A stretch of 64,000 nt of DNA, taken from NCBI RefSeq assembly GCF_002982115.1, contig NZ_CP019980.1:2798001-2862000 (forward strand), written 5' to 3'. Positions 19,076 through 27,632 of this stretch are shown here, one piece after another. A program made the translations under genes and the position numbers. This DNA is from Lysinibacillus sphaericus. Lineage in GTDB: Bacteria; Bacillota; Bacilli; Bacillales_A; Planococcaceae. Below the pieces are notes generated by a model. The model was not told where the DNA came from and did no database searches. It saw only the letters and a program-made list of their open reading frames with translations. The stretch's first letter is position 1. Each line of letters opens with the position of its first letter.

Positions 19076-20304
19076 TATGCATCACCTGCTAAAAACTTTA
19101 ATGCTGCTAAACGATAAATAGCTGTCGTTTCTGCAAGCTCTTCAATATCGACATATTCATCAATTTGATGCGGTAGTTCACGGTCACCCGCCCCAACAGT
19201 GACGATTGGTATACCATGTACATGGAGGAAGGTTCCATCCGTAGCACCTGGCACTCCGTTATAAATTGGCTCTTTTTGCGTCACCTCTGCTACCGCTTCG
19301 TAAATAGCTTGGACAACTGGCTGTTCTTTTGCAGTAGCGGTTGCTGGGCGATTATCCAGCACCGTAAGCTCCACTTGAAAGTCTGGATCATCTGCTTGGA
19401 GTCGTTGAATAATGGCATCGATTTTGCCTAATAATTCATCATGATCCTGGGCTGGAACGGTGCGAATATCTAGCGTCGTCATACAATGATCAGGGATTAC
19501 ATTAATTTGCGCATCCCCTTTTACTGGTGCACGTAAAATCGTTGGTGTAATGGATGGCCAGTTAAGCATTGGATCACGACCTAAACGCGCTTGCTCTTCT
19601 TTTTCTAACTTTTCAAGCTCCACAATCAAACGTGCCATCCGCCAATTCGGATTAATGCCACTCCAAGAAATCGCGCCATGTGCCATTTTGCCGAAAATAT
19701 CGACCTGTAAGCGAATAGCACCGCGTTGTGCAATGCAAACATTATTTTCTTGTGGCTCACAAATAATGGCACCATCTACGCCATCCGCCCAGCCATTGCG
19801 AATAAAATGTTTTATGCCTAACATGAGCCCTTCTTCATCACATGGGATACATAAAATAATTTTGCCCGTAAATTCCTCGCCATCTAGTAGCAATGACTGA
19901 CAAGCTGTTATCATACAAGCGAGATTACCTTTTGTATCATTCGTCCCGCGTCCATACATACGTCCATCAATAATTTCCGCACCGAAAGGATCATATGTCC
20001 ATGCTTCACGATTGCCTTCGGTTACAACATCTGTATGTCCTTCAAAAAGTAGCGTTTTCCCTGGCTTTCCAGAATCAATAATGCCAATAACATTCGGTCT
20101 ACCAGGTACAACTTCTTCGACAAACGTTTCAATACCGCTAGCTTGCAAATATTGCGCCACGTAATTGGCTACTTCCTGTTCATTGCCATGCGGGTCATTT
20201 TCGCGATAGACACTTTCAATCCGCACGAGCTTTTGTGTTAAGGCAATAACCGTTTCCCGATCTCGTTGATACGTTGCCGTTGTCTTGATCGTTGGTTCAA
20301 GCAT
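19075..20304 (-). CDS. M20 family metallopeptidase / deacylase (ArgE/DapE type)
   Basis: Cytoplasmic zinc hydrolase removing acyl or peptide groups from N-acylated amino acids, 409 residues. Metal ligands are visible in FEGHTDVV (about 88-95), GRGTNDTKGN (about 119-128) and IPCDEEG (Glu pair, about 160). The dimerisation domain occupies about 190-300. PGATDGTFLHVHGIP and the late His in LPHQIDEYV complete the pattern. First gene of the ten-gene leftward block; start ATG 20304 behind AAAGGGGGC. The natural substrate is unknown. Confidence 0.9.
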   Translation of the reverse strand: MLEPTIKTTATYQRDRETVIALTQKLVRIESVYRENDPHGNEQEVANYVAQYLQASGIETFVEEVVPGRPNVIGIIDSGKPGKTLLFEGHTDVVTEGNREAWTYDPFGAEIIDGRMYGRGTNDTKGNLACMITACQSLLLDGEEFTGKIILCIPCDEEGLMLGIKHFIRNGWADGVDGAIICEPQENNVCIAQRGAIRLQVDIFGKMAHGAISWSGINPNWRMARLIVELEKLEKEEQARLGRDPMLNWPSITPTILRAPVKGDAQINVIPDHCMTTLDIRTVPAQDHDELLGKIDAIIQRLQADDPDFQVELTVLDNRPATATAKEQPVVQAIYEAVAEVTQKEPIYNGVPGATDGTFLHVHGIPIVTVGAGDRELPHQIDEYVDIEELAETTAIYRLAALKFLAGDA

Positions 20305-20440
20305 GTATAAAGCCCCCTTTATATTAGAAAATATTTACAATTTATATTTTCATATTGTATATTTACTAATATATTGGACAAAATGATAATCATTCATAGA
20401 ATCACACGAACTTTTTTTACCGCTTTTTCCCAATAGAAAA
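20305..20440. other. Promoter region of the ten-gene catabolic operon
   Basis: AT-rich stretch upstream of the M20 gene. It should hold the operon promoter, but I could not single out a convincing -35/-10 pair or operator. Confidence 0.3.
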
Positions 20441-20482
20441 CACTCGCCCAAAACGCAATAAAAGTTACGTTTTGAGCGAGTG
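20441..20482. terminator. Long hairpin terminator, GCCCAAAACG family
   Basis: CACTCGCCCAAAACG (20441-20455) pairs with CGTTTTGAGCGAGTG (20468-20482), with one mismatch, around a 12-base loop. It lies beyond the leftward DUF3885 gene and before the M20 operon start. It resembles the hairpin at 21423-21464. Confidence 0.75.
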
Positions 20483-20506
20483 CTTTTGTATTTTAATTTC
20501 TAGCTT

Positions 20507-20590
20507 TTACGCATACTTAATAAAATCCATCGTGTGCTTTTGATACTAGTGCGCAATATCTTCGGTAATTAAGGTGGATGCTATTAGCTC
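20507..20590 (-). pseudogene. Decayed 3' fragment of a duplicate of the 21514-22281 gene
   Basis: Translating the minus strand here gives SIHL, then (after a deletion or frame slip) ITEDIAH, a stop, and YQKHTMDFIKYA followed by a stop. The intact neighbour ends SIHPVTGSYKITEDNAKFFQKK...MDFNKYEYY. The match over about 25 residues, with an internal stop and a deletion, identifies a remnant of a former tandem copy. Only the extreme 3' end survives. Confidence 0.65.
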
Positions 20591-20653
20591 CAATAGTCGA
20601 TTTCTTTCCTTTCAGATAGGTTTTTAATAAAGGTAGACATTCACTATCATGTT

Positions 20654-21292
20654 CTATAAAAACACCTTATCAATTTCCGCTCTGTCATAGTCTAAAATCC
20701 AGTCATTCTGCTTCTTGTAAATATCTTTTATTGTAGCGGGAGAAGTTGCCAACAAATCACAACCTCTGTCATCGTAGACGTGAAAAATGGTTTTCCTATT
20801 AATATTTATGAAGTAAACATCATAGTAAATCTGCGGTTTCAATCCCAAGTCTTGATTGCAAATGGCTTTTAACAGTGGAATATAGTTAAAATCGAACGTT
20901 TTACATTGTAAAGTAAAACGATGCGTTATTAATTTCCCATCTTCATTATCTTCAGGGAATATATACGGTAACGCTTCATGCTTTAATTTCAACAATAAAG
21001 ATTGGTTCACATAACGTGGAAAATTTTTAAATTTACGTTTTAAGTTTCTATTATTTTTAACATCATGAATATCCATCACTACAAAAATCTCTTCATTTGG
21101 ACTATGCAGTGCTTCAAATAAAGTAATCGCTCTTTTATAACACCCTAACACATAAGGATTATTTGGATAATCATATTCTCTTTTCCAATTAACCCCAAGT
21201 TCAAAACGGATCCCTATATGCCAATTATAAAATAAAGGTGGTCGAAGTAGTAAATTGGGGTAATTTTCGTGCATAAAGTCATGTAACTGCAT
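20654..21292 (-). CDS. DUF3885 domain-containing protein
   Basis: Protein of 212 residues that I assign to DUF3885 from the pattern IRFELG (about 28), RAITLFEALHSPNEEIFVVMDI (about 54-75) and VYDDRGCDLLA (about 173). Function unknown. It is rich in Tyr, Lys and Asn and lacks a signal peptide or membrane segment. I start at ATG 21292 because GAGAGGTGAT lies just before it; a further ATG upstream in frame has no ribosome site. Neighbours are an unrecognised gene and the remnant of its duplicate. Other DUF3885 genes are often orphan accessory genes; I would not go further. Confidence 0.7.
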   Translation of the reverse strand: MQLHDFMHENYPNLLLRPPLFYNWHIGIRFELGVNWKREYDYPNNPYVLGCYKRAITLFEALHSPNEEIFVVMDIHDVKNNRNLKRKFKNFPRYVNQSLLLKLKHEALPYIFPEDNEDGKLITHRFTLQCKTFDFNYIPLLKAICNQDLGLKPQIYYDVYFININRKTIFHVYDDRGCDLLATSPATIKDIYKKQNDWILDYDRAEIDKVFL

Positions 21293-21422
21293 TTTATCAC
21301 CTCTCATTATTATCTCTTCAATATTTCGAATATCTGGGAAACACAAACTACTATGTTTCAAATAATTATAAATGTTAGTATATTAGCTCCTTCCCAAATA
21401 AACAGTGGTTTGTAATAACTTA

Positions 21423-21464
21423 CACGCGCCCAAAACGCTTTAAAAGCAACGTTTCAGGCGCGTG
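21423..21464. terminator. Hairpin terminator, GCCCAAAACG family
   Basis: CACGCGCC (21423-21430) pairs with GGCGCGTG (21457-21464), with an inner AAACG/CGTTT pairing, followed by TTTGTG. It separates the unrecognised gene from the DUF3885 gene. Confidence 0.65.
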
Positions 21465-21513
21465 TTTGTGTTCATATATTATATTAATAACAACTTCGAA
21501 CATCTCTATTTAC

Positions 21514-22281
21514 TTAACTTCCAGCTAATAAATAGTATTCATACTTATTAAAGTCCATTTTATGCTTGATTTTCTTTTGGAAAAACTTCGCATTGTCCTC
21601 TGTAATTTTGTAAGAGCCTGTAACCGGATGAATAGAAGAGAGTTGAAAAATAGTTTGCAACTCCTCTAACGTAATATCGGTCAATAATTCACTATCTTCG
21701 ATTATTGCCTCTCCTGGAAAACTCCATGACACTTCTCGTATAACATTCTTTTCAGAAAGATAATAGGGAGACATCATTTGCTCTACAAAAAGACATTGCT
21801 CGCTCGCAAATTGAAGTGCTTCCTGTTGTATGCTGTTCGCTCCAATATACATATAGTAGTCATAACCGAACTGGACAAAGAAATCCTCGGTAATCAATTG
21901 GCAATGAATAAACTCTCGCAACACCATTTTACAGACGATAGGAATTTGAGCAATGGTTACTAGCATATCTTCTGCCAACGAAATTGTATCAAACGCAGCA
22001 TCATATAAAGGAGAACTTTTATCCACGTCAGACAGACCATATGTCTCAAGATGGATTAGTCGGACATTCTCAATTTGATAAACCTCAAGACATTTCATTA
22101 CCGTATCTACATACGCATTCTCGACCTGTAAATAGTCGCCTAACGTTAATATTTCTCCATGAAAAGATTTCCCGATTTCTGAAGCACTTGTCCACTCATC
22201 TCGCAAATAATGTCGTTCTGCATTTCGATAAGCAGGATTGTACTTAGTAATACGCCATTGATAGTCGATTTCTCTATGCAC
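21514..22281 (-). CDS. Hypothetical protein, unrecognised family
   Basis: I do not recognise this 255-residue protein. It is acidic, Tyr-rich and soluble-looking. The central part (about 75-180) is helical with WxFPGE-type features further on, and the C-terminal 60 residues (ITLEELQTIFQLSSIHPVTG, then KITEDNAKFFQKK) look like a small separate module. GGAGGTG lies nine bases before GTG 22281, which I take as the start. An ATG 18 bases upstream is in frame but contains that site. The C-terminal module also survives as a remnant at 20507-20590, so the gene was once duplicated in tandem. Confidence 0.65.
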   Translation of the reverse strand: MHREIDYQWRITKYNPAYRNAERHYLRDEWTSASEIGKSFHGEILTLGDYLQVENAYVDTVMKCLEVYQIENVRLIHLETYGLSDVDKSSPLYDAAFDTISLAEDMLVTIAQIPIVCKMVLREFIHCQLITEDFFVQFGYDYYMYIGANSIQQEALQFASEQCLFVEQMMSPYYLSEKNVIREVSWSFPGEAIIEDSELLTDITLEELQTIFQLSSIHPVTGSYKITEDNAKFFQKKIKHKMDFNKYEYYLLAGS

Positions 22282-22342
22282 AGATAGATGCACCTCCATT
22301 ATTAAAATAAGTACAGAGTCTACGAGTCTTATTCCCTACCAC

Positions 22343-22759
22343 CTATTGACTTCTATTCTCCAAAATATCTTGAATTGTATAGTCGGCCAGTACCGATTGA
22401 AACGTTTTTTCGGCTTTTGCAATAACCATAGAGATAAAACGTTCTGAACCGGTAGATGGCACCGACCAATAGGGTGTTTCATTGTCATTTCCTAACACTT
22501 TATAAATATCTTGCATCGTAATTTGCGCTGGTGTTTTATTGAGACAATAGCCCCCATAACGACCACTATGCGCCTGTACATAATCCTGTTCTGCAAGTTT
22601 GGCGAGCATTTTTCTAATGAATGTAGCATCTTCCCCTAGTGTCTCGGCAATGACATTACTTTTTAGTAGTTCGTTCGATTCCGCCATGAGGACAATTGCT
22701 CGCAATGCGACATGGAACCATTTTGGCCCAAGATCACCCGATTGGATAAGTAACTGCAT
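22343..22759 (-). CDS. Rrf2 family transcriptional regulator
   Basis: Winged-helix repressor of the Rrf2 family, 138 residues. The N-terminal helix-turn-helix covers about 1-65 (FHVALRAIVLMAE, then SNVIAETLGEDATFIRKMLAKLAEQDYV), followed by the wing HSGRYGGYCLNKTPAQIT. The three-cysteine iron-sulfur motif of IscR/NsrR is absent (only one Cys, in YCLN), so it probably senses something else. The start is ATG 22759 with GGGGGA six bases before. It is divergent from an esterase gene and most likely acts at the palindrome between them. Confidence 0.9.
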   Translation of the reverse strand: MQLLIQSGDLGPKWFHVALRAIVLMAESNELLKSNVIAETLGEDATFIRKMLAKLAEQDYVQAHSGRYGGYCLNKTPAQITMQDIYKVLGNDNETPYWSVPSTGSERFISMVIAKAEKTFQSVLADYTIQDILENRSQ

Positions 22760-22821
22760 TGTCATTCCCCCAATTTTCTAAATACTCTTTTTTTCGTTTG
22801 ACTTCTCTTAATCATTGTACT

Positions 22822-22859
22822 ATATTTTAATTGTGATATTTTAATCACAATTAAAATAT
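22822..22859. promoter_or_regulatory. Perfect inverted repeat, candidate Rrf2 operator
   Basis: ATATTTTAATTGTGAT (22822-22837), a six-base spacer, then its exact reverse complement (22844-22859). It lies midway between the divergent Rrf2 regulator and the esterase and covers the likely promoters of both. Symmetry and position fit a dimeric repressor site; the link to this regulator is inference. Confidence 0.75.
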
Positions 22860-22885
22860 CGTTTCAATATAAGGAGGGCATGCAA

Positions 22886-23845
22886 GTGGAAAATCGAGTA
22901 CACCCTGAATTAAAAACGTTCTTATCAGCTATGGAAGATTTGCATTTAACAAGAGAGAATATTGCACAGTCGCGTGGTGCGATGAATGAAATGCTTAGCG
23001 GTGACGAAGTAAAAATGGAGAATGTTATGATATCAGAGCGCTTTATTGCTAGTCCTAACGGGGCCCCAGACGTTCGTATTCGAATTTATGAACCAGTTGA
23101 AAAATATGGCGCTGTACCTGCTATTTTATATATTCATGGTGGGGGATTTATCATTGGCTCAATCGAAATGTTTGATGCAAGTTGTCAAATGCTTGTTGCT
23201 CAATTAGATTGTGTTGTCGTTTCAGTTGGCTATCGCTTAGCACCTGAACATCCTTACCCTGCTGGTGTAGAAGATTGCTATACAGCCCTTGAATGGCTAG
23301 CGGCAAATGCTTCTGAACTAGGGATTGATTTAACACGGCTTGCTGTCCATGGTGCAAGTGCTGGAGGTGGATTAACTGCCGCGGTTTCCTTGTTGGCAAG
23401 GGATCGAAAAGGGCCGAAAATTGCTTTTCAAATGCCACTTTATCCAATGATTGATAATCGTTGTATTTTACCGTCAAATAATGAAATTACTGATGCTAGA
23501 GTATGGAATGGTCCGCAAAATCAGCGTGCATGGGAAATGTATTTAGGGCCTCATTACGCTAGTGAAGCGCCTATTTATGCAGCTCCTCTGCATGCAGACG
23601 ATTATGCTAATCTTCCTCCTACGTATACATTTATCGGCGATTTAGATCCATTCCGCGATGAAACTATTGAATATGTTGCGAGGCTTACAAAAGCGGGTGT
23701 ACCGACTGAATTTCATCTATATCCTGGATGCTTTCATGGCTTTGAACACATGGTCCCACAAGTAGAAATTAGTCAACGAGCAATTAAAAATTATATGTAT
23801 GCCTTTAAGAAAGCATTTGAAAAAGCGGCTTCACCTACTACTTAA
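22886..23845 (+). CDS. Alpha/beta hydrolase, hormone-sensitive lipase family
   Basis: Esterase/lipase of the HSL family, about 319 residues. YIHGGGFIIGS (about 80-90) is the HGGG oxyanion motif. VHGASAGGGLTAAV (about 151) is the nucleophile elbow with Ser, normally GDSAGG, here GASAGG. The catalytic Asp is in GDLDPFRDE (about 252) and His in GCFHGFEH (about 284). I prefer GTG 22886, eight bases after AAGGAGG; ATG 22880 is only two bases away from that site. It is divergent from and probably repressed by the Rrf2 regulator. Substrate unknown. Confidence 0.9.
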   Translation: MENRVHPELKTFLSAMEDLHLTRENIAQSRGAMNEMLSGDEVKMENVMISERFIASPNGAPDVRIRIYEPVEKYGAVPAILYIHGGGFIIGSIEMFDASCQMLVAQLDCVVVSVGYRLAPEHPYPAGVEDCYTALEWLAANASELGIDLTRLAVHGASAGGGLTAAVSLLARDRKGPKIAFQMPLYPMIDNRCILPSNNEITDARVWNGPQNQRAWEMYLGPHYASEAPIYAAPLHADDYANLPPTYTFIGDLDPFRDETIEYVARLTKAGVPTEFHLYPGCFHGFEHMVPQVEISQRAIKNYMYAFKKAFEKAASPTT

Positions 23846-23938
23846 ATTACTTTTCCACGCCTGATTAGCGATACTGGAGAATTTATTGGCGATTTCGGAT
23901 GCTTTAGTGTCTCTTGATTCTAGCAGCGAAAAATACAA

Positions 23939-23965
23939 CAAGAGCATCGAAATTAGATGCTCTTG
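23939..23965. terminator. Terminator between convergent esterase and cvfC-like genes
   Basis: CAAGAGCATC (23939-23948) pairs exactly with GATGCTCTTG (23956-23965) around a seven-base loop. Confidence 0.75.
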
Positions 23966-23982
23966 TAATGACTTTTATGCAA

Positions 23983-25107
23983 TTATTGTTGACGTGATTC
24001 GGTCATTTGCTTCCACACTGAGCCTTTTGCTTCTTCTCCTTGCTCAATACGGGCAATCGCCATTTTCACTTGAAGTTTTACTTCAAATTCTTTGTCATCT
24101 TCGACTGCCTTTAACGCTTGTAAAGATTGCTCTGTTCCTACTTCATACAGGTACATTGCTGCGCGCCAGCGGACAAGTTTATTTTTATCTTGTAATGCTT
24201 GTTGCATTGCCTCTTCAAACTCCACAAAGCCTAGGTCACTCATACAGTCTCCTGCTGTACGGCGCACCGCAGCACTTTTATCACGCAATGCTTTTTCCAA
24301 GTATGGTACTACTGCTACATCTTCAATCATGCCTAAGTAGACCGTTGCCAAACGACGGATGGACATTTGCTCATCTTGCAAAGCTAAATCTAAAAGTGGT
24401 AAATCATCAAGCTCGGGATCTGCCATTTGATCAAGTAATTGGAAACGTTTTTCCCATTCAGGCTGTTGGAACTGTTCCACCGTTATTTTTAACTTAGCTG
24501 GTTTTTGATTGGTCTTTTCTGTATCATTCGCCGTTGCAACAATATCAGCTAAACGTTGTACAGAATAGGTCACATCGATTTCCTGTTTGACCGCTTCCGC
24601 AATTTCCTCAAGCTCACCATAACGAACGCCATAGTCAATCCATTTACGTTGGAAGATGTAGTTTTCATCGACATCTGTAGCAATAATGTTATTAAATGCA
24701 TCGACAAAACGATCACCACAGCTCACACGGTATTCTCGCTGATTGTCAAATACTTTTACTTGTAACGGCACTTGCTTGTAGAACTGGACATGGACATAAA
24801 CTTCACCGAAAAATTCATTGGCAATTTGGATGTCGCTAGCCTCCGCTACATCTTCCCCCAATACTTGTCGAATGCTCGATAAAATACTTTCCCAGCCGTA
24901 CTTTGCATTACGTTCGACTGCAAAGAAGTCCGCTACATGATAGACGCCTTTAACCCCTTCTATGGCTAAAATAGCTGCCGCTTCTCCTGTCGCTTCGTCT
25001 TTGTTGTCCTTTGTAAAGTTAAAGCTTTTGCCAAACGGTAACTCCGTATCGACGATAATCTTCATTGAATTAGGACTTGGCGTCGGTTCAATTGTAAGTA
25101 TTTTCAT
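23983..25107 (-). CDS. Conserved virulence factor C-like protein (YpgR type)
   Basis: Cytoplasmic protein of 374 residues. The N-terminal 90 residues (ILTIEPTPSPNSMKIIVD, then AILAIEGVKGVYHVADFFAVERN) form a NifU/Nfu N-terminal domain. The middle part is family-specific, and about residues 215-365 are HEAT-like repeats (RRLATVYLGMIED, VRRTAGDCMSDLGF, VRWRAAMYLYEVG). This order matches staphylococcal CvfC and B. subtilis YpgR as I recall them. The exact function is unknown; iron-sulfur-related or protein-interaction roles are guesses. The start is ATG 25107 behind AAGGAG. It is 12 bases downstream of the ABC-F gene. Confidence 0.82.
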   Translation of the reverse strand: MKILTIEPTPSPNSMKIIVDTELPFGKSFNFTKDNKDEATGEAAAILAIEGVKGVYHVADFFAVERNAKYGWESILSSIRQVLGEDVAEASDIQIANEFFGEVYVHVQFYKQVPLQVKVFDNQREYRVSCGDRFVDAFNNIIATDVDENYIFQRKWIDYGVRYGELEEIAEAVKQEIDVTYSVQRLADIVATANDTEKTNQKPAKLKITVEQFQQPEWEKRFQLLDQMADPELDDLPLLDLALQDEQMSIRRLATVYLGMIEDVAVVPYLEKALRDKSAAVRRTAGDCMSDLGFVEFEEAMQQALQDKNKLVRWRAAMYLYEVGTEQSLQALKAVEDDKEFEVKLQVKMAIARIEQGEEAKGSVWKQMTESRQQ

Positions 25108-25119
25108 GTAATACACTCC

Positions 25120-27006
25120 TTATCCGTTTACGATTTCATCTAAGTACGACCATCTTTCAATGAGATGCTCATAATGTGCATTTAGTTCATCTAATTTCGC
25201 CGTTAACTCCTGCAATTTAGTAAAATCAGCGCCAGCGTTTGCAATCCCTGCCTCGGTTTCCATAATCGTTGTCTCTGTTTTTTCGATCTCATCTGCAATG
25301 GTTTCCCATTCTTTTTGTTCTTTAAACGACAGTTTTTTCTTGTCAGATTTTGGCTTATCAATCTTTTGTTTCTCCACTTTTGGTGCTTCTACCTTGACAG
25401 ATGTTTCCTGCTCACGCTTTTGTAAATAATCGCTATAAATATCAAGCGACTCATCGACATGTCCTTGCCCGTCTAATATCCATAGCTTTTTAGCTATACG
25501 ATCAAGGAAGAAGCGATCGTGGGAAATGGTGATGACGACGCCTGGGAAATGTTCGATAAAGTCTTCTAATACTCCTAGCGTTTCAATATCTAAATCATTT
25601 GTCGGCTCATCCAATAACAGGACATTTGGTTGTTCCATTAAAAGTCTTAATAAGTGCAGGCGCTTCCGTTCTCCACCGGATAATTTACCGATTGGTGTAC
25701 CGTGTGCATGTAGTGGGAATAAAAAACGCTCCAACATTTGGGCAGCGGAATAGCGTACACCTTCTGCATCGGTAATGTCATTTGACGCTTCACGAATATA
25801 TTCAATCATGCGCTCATTTTCATTCATTTTCGGTAACGTTTGTTTAAAATGGGCAAGTTTGACGGTAGAACCGACATGAATCTCTCCCTTATCCGGTGAA
25901 AGTTCGCCAGCTAGCATATTAAGTAAAGTGGATTTACCAACGCCATTGGCACCGATAATACCAATACGATCGCCTTGTTGCAGTAAAAACGTAAAATGCT
26001 CAACGATTTTTTGTGCACCAAAAGCCTTTGATATATTTTCAGCCTCTAATACTTTGCGTCCAAGGCGTGTTGTCGCTAAGCCCAATTCCAGTGACACATC
26101 ATCTGACTTGCGTTCTAAGTTGTCTTCCAATTGTTCGAAACGCTGAATACGAGCTTTTTGCTTTGTGGAGCGCGCCTTTGCACCGCGACGAATCCATTTT
26201 AACTCCGAACGATAACGATTGCGATCTTTTTGGGCTGAAGCCGCGGCCATTTCCTCACGAATCGCACGAGCCTCTAAAAAGTCTCCATAGTTGCCTGTAT
26301 GTCGATATAGCGTTTGGTCGGCAATTTCATATATATGGGTTGATAATTCATCTAAGAAATAACGATCATGGGTAATGAAAATAACAGCACCTTTTAAGCG
26401 CAATACCATTTCCTGCAACCATTCTGTGGACTGTACATCTAAATGGTTGGTCGGCTCGTCCAATAAATAAAGGTCTGCTGGCTCAATTAACACTTTTGCT
26501 AAAGCGACACGTTTTTGTTGACCACCTGAAAGGGTTAACACTTCTTTATCAAACATTTCAATACCAAGCTTTGTCAGCGCGGTTTTCGCAAGGGCATTGA
26601 CATCCCAAGCTTGCTCCTCATCCATACGTTGCTGTAAGCTAAACAATGTTTTTTGTAAGCTTTCTGACGTTGGGTTCATCGCAAGCGCAGCCACAGTTTC
26701 TTCATATTGTCGGTTCAGTTGTAAAACGGGCGAATCGCCTGCAAACACGGCTTGTAGTACCGTTTCACCACTATTAAATGTTGGTTCTTGGGGTAAATAC
26801 GCTATACGATATTTATTCGGACGATCAATGGCAATTGCATCCGCTTCGATTTGACCAGCTAAAATGGACAGCAACGTAGATTTCCCTGTACCATTAATGC
26901 CGATGAGACCCGCACGCTCCCCTTCATAAATTGTAAATTCGATATTTTGAAAGAGCGTTTTATCGCCCACTGTCTTCGTTAAATTTTGTACGATTAAATG
27001 ACTCAT
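25120..27006 (-). CDS. yfmR: ABC-F family ribosome-associated ATPase (YfmR/Uup-like)
   Basis: Soluble twin-ATPase of the ABC-F family, 628 residues, acting on ribosomes rather than on membranes. The first cassette has Walker A GINGTGKST (about 36), signature LSGGQQKRVALAKVL and Walker B LYLLDEPTNHLD. A linker follows with the basic stretch RGAKARSTKQKARIQRF. The second cassette has GANGVGKST, LSGGERKRLHLLRLL and VLLLDEPTNDLD. The C-terminal 100 residues are a Lys/Glu-rich coiled coil, as in Uup/YfmR. The YfmR name is by overall layout and length. The stop is joined to the HD gene upstream by a one-base overlap. Confidence 0.88.
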   Translation of the reverse strand: MSHLIVQNLTKTVGDKTLFQNIEFTIYEGERAGLIGINGTGKSTLLSILAGQIEADAIAIDRPNKYRIAYLPQEPTFNSGETVLQAVFAGDSPVLQLNRQYEETVAALAMNPTSESLQKTLFSLQQRMDEEQAWDVNALAKTALTKLGIEMFDKEVLTLSGGQQKRVALAKVLIEPADLYLLDEPTNHLDVQSTEWLQEMVLRLKGAVIFITHDRYFLDELSTHIYEIADQTLYRHTGNYGDFLEARAIREEMAAASAQKDRNRYRSELKWIRRGAKARSTKQKARIQRFEQLEDNLERKSDDVSLELGLATTRLGRKVLEAENISKAFGAQKIVEHFTFLLQQGDRIGIIGANGVGKSTLLNMLAGELSPDKGEIHVGSTVKLAHFKQTLPKMNENERMIEYIREASNDITDAEGVRYSAAQMLERFLFPLHAHGTPIGKLSGGERKRLHLLRLLMEQPNVLLLDEPTNDLDIETLGVLEDFIEHFPGVVITISHDRFFLDRIAKKLWILDGQGHVDESLDIYSDYLQKREQETSVKVEAPKVEKQKIDKPKSDKKKLSFKEQKEWETIADEIEKTETTIMETEAGIANAGADFTKLQELTAKLDELNAHYEHLIERWSYLDEIVNG

Positions 27007-27632
27007 TATGCTTTTCCATCTCTTTCATTCTGTAATTGCTGTAAAAAGCTGACCATAAATTGATGGCGTTCATTTGCCATTTGCTTGCCTTTATCAGTCG
27101 TCATTAAATCTTTCAATAATAAAAGCTTCTCATAAAAATGGGTTACAGAAGATGTATTTTTACTTCGATAATCTTCCTCGGTCATTGTTGTACGTGCTTC
27201 TTCTGTATCATCGTATAGTTTACGACCTTTGGCACCACCATAAGCAAATGTCCGTGCAATGCCGATTGCGCCAATGGCATCTAAACGATCAGCATCACGC
27301 ACAATTTTCGCTTCAAGTGAAGTGGCTTTCAGTTCATTGCCCCCATTAAACGACACTTGTGCGATGCAATCACGAATATGTTGTTTTTTTGCATCACTAA
27401 TCGGCAATTCATTAATAAGCTGTTCTTCTTGTTCTTTGCTATCTGTATACTTTTTATCACTCACATCATGCAAAAGCACCGCCATTTTCACAACCTCTGC
27501 ATCTGCATCTGGTTCTGTATGTAAAATCGCTACCGCATTTTCATAAACGCGCTCAATATGTTGAAAATCATGACTCGCATCAAATTGCTCATAGATACCA
27601 CGTACCTTGTTTTTTAAATCATTCATATCCAT
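27006..27632 (-). CDS. HD domain phosphohydrolase (YedJ-like)
   Basis: Metal-dependent phosphohydrolase of 208 residues. The HD pattern is visible as HDFQHIERVYENA (first His, about 21), LLHDVSDKKYTD (His-Asp, about 52) and IVRDADRLDAIGAIG (late Asp, about 110). This arrangement resembles YedJ/YpgQ-type (d)NTP pyrophosphohydrolases. The substrate is probably a nucleotide, which is inferred. The start is ATG 27632 behind AGAGGAAGGA. The one-base overlap with yfmR suggests one transcript together with the cvfC-like gene. Confidence 0.85.
   Translation of the reverse strand: MDMNDLKNKVRGIYEQFDASHDFQHIERVYENAVAILHTEPDADAEVVKMAVLLHDVSDKKYTDSKEQEEQLINELPISDAKKQHIRDCIAQVSFNGGNELKATSLEAKIVRDADRLDAIGAIGIARTFAYGGAKGRKLYDDTEEARTTMTEEDYRSKNTSSVTHFYEKLLLLKDLMTTDKGKQMANERHQFMVSFLQQLQNERDGKA

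Noticed and set aside
23886-24497. 203-codon frame on plus strand
   Set aside because: Antisense to the cvfC-like gene; composition is Leu/Ser-rich as expected from the opposite strand of that gene.
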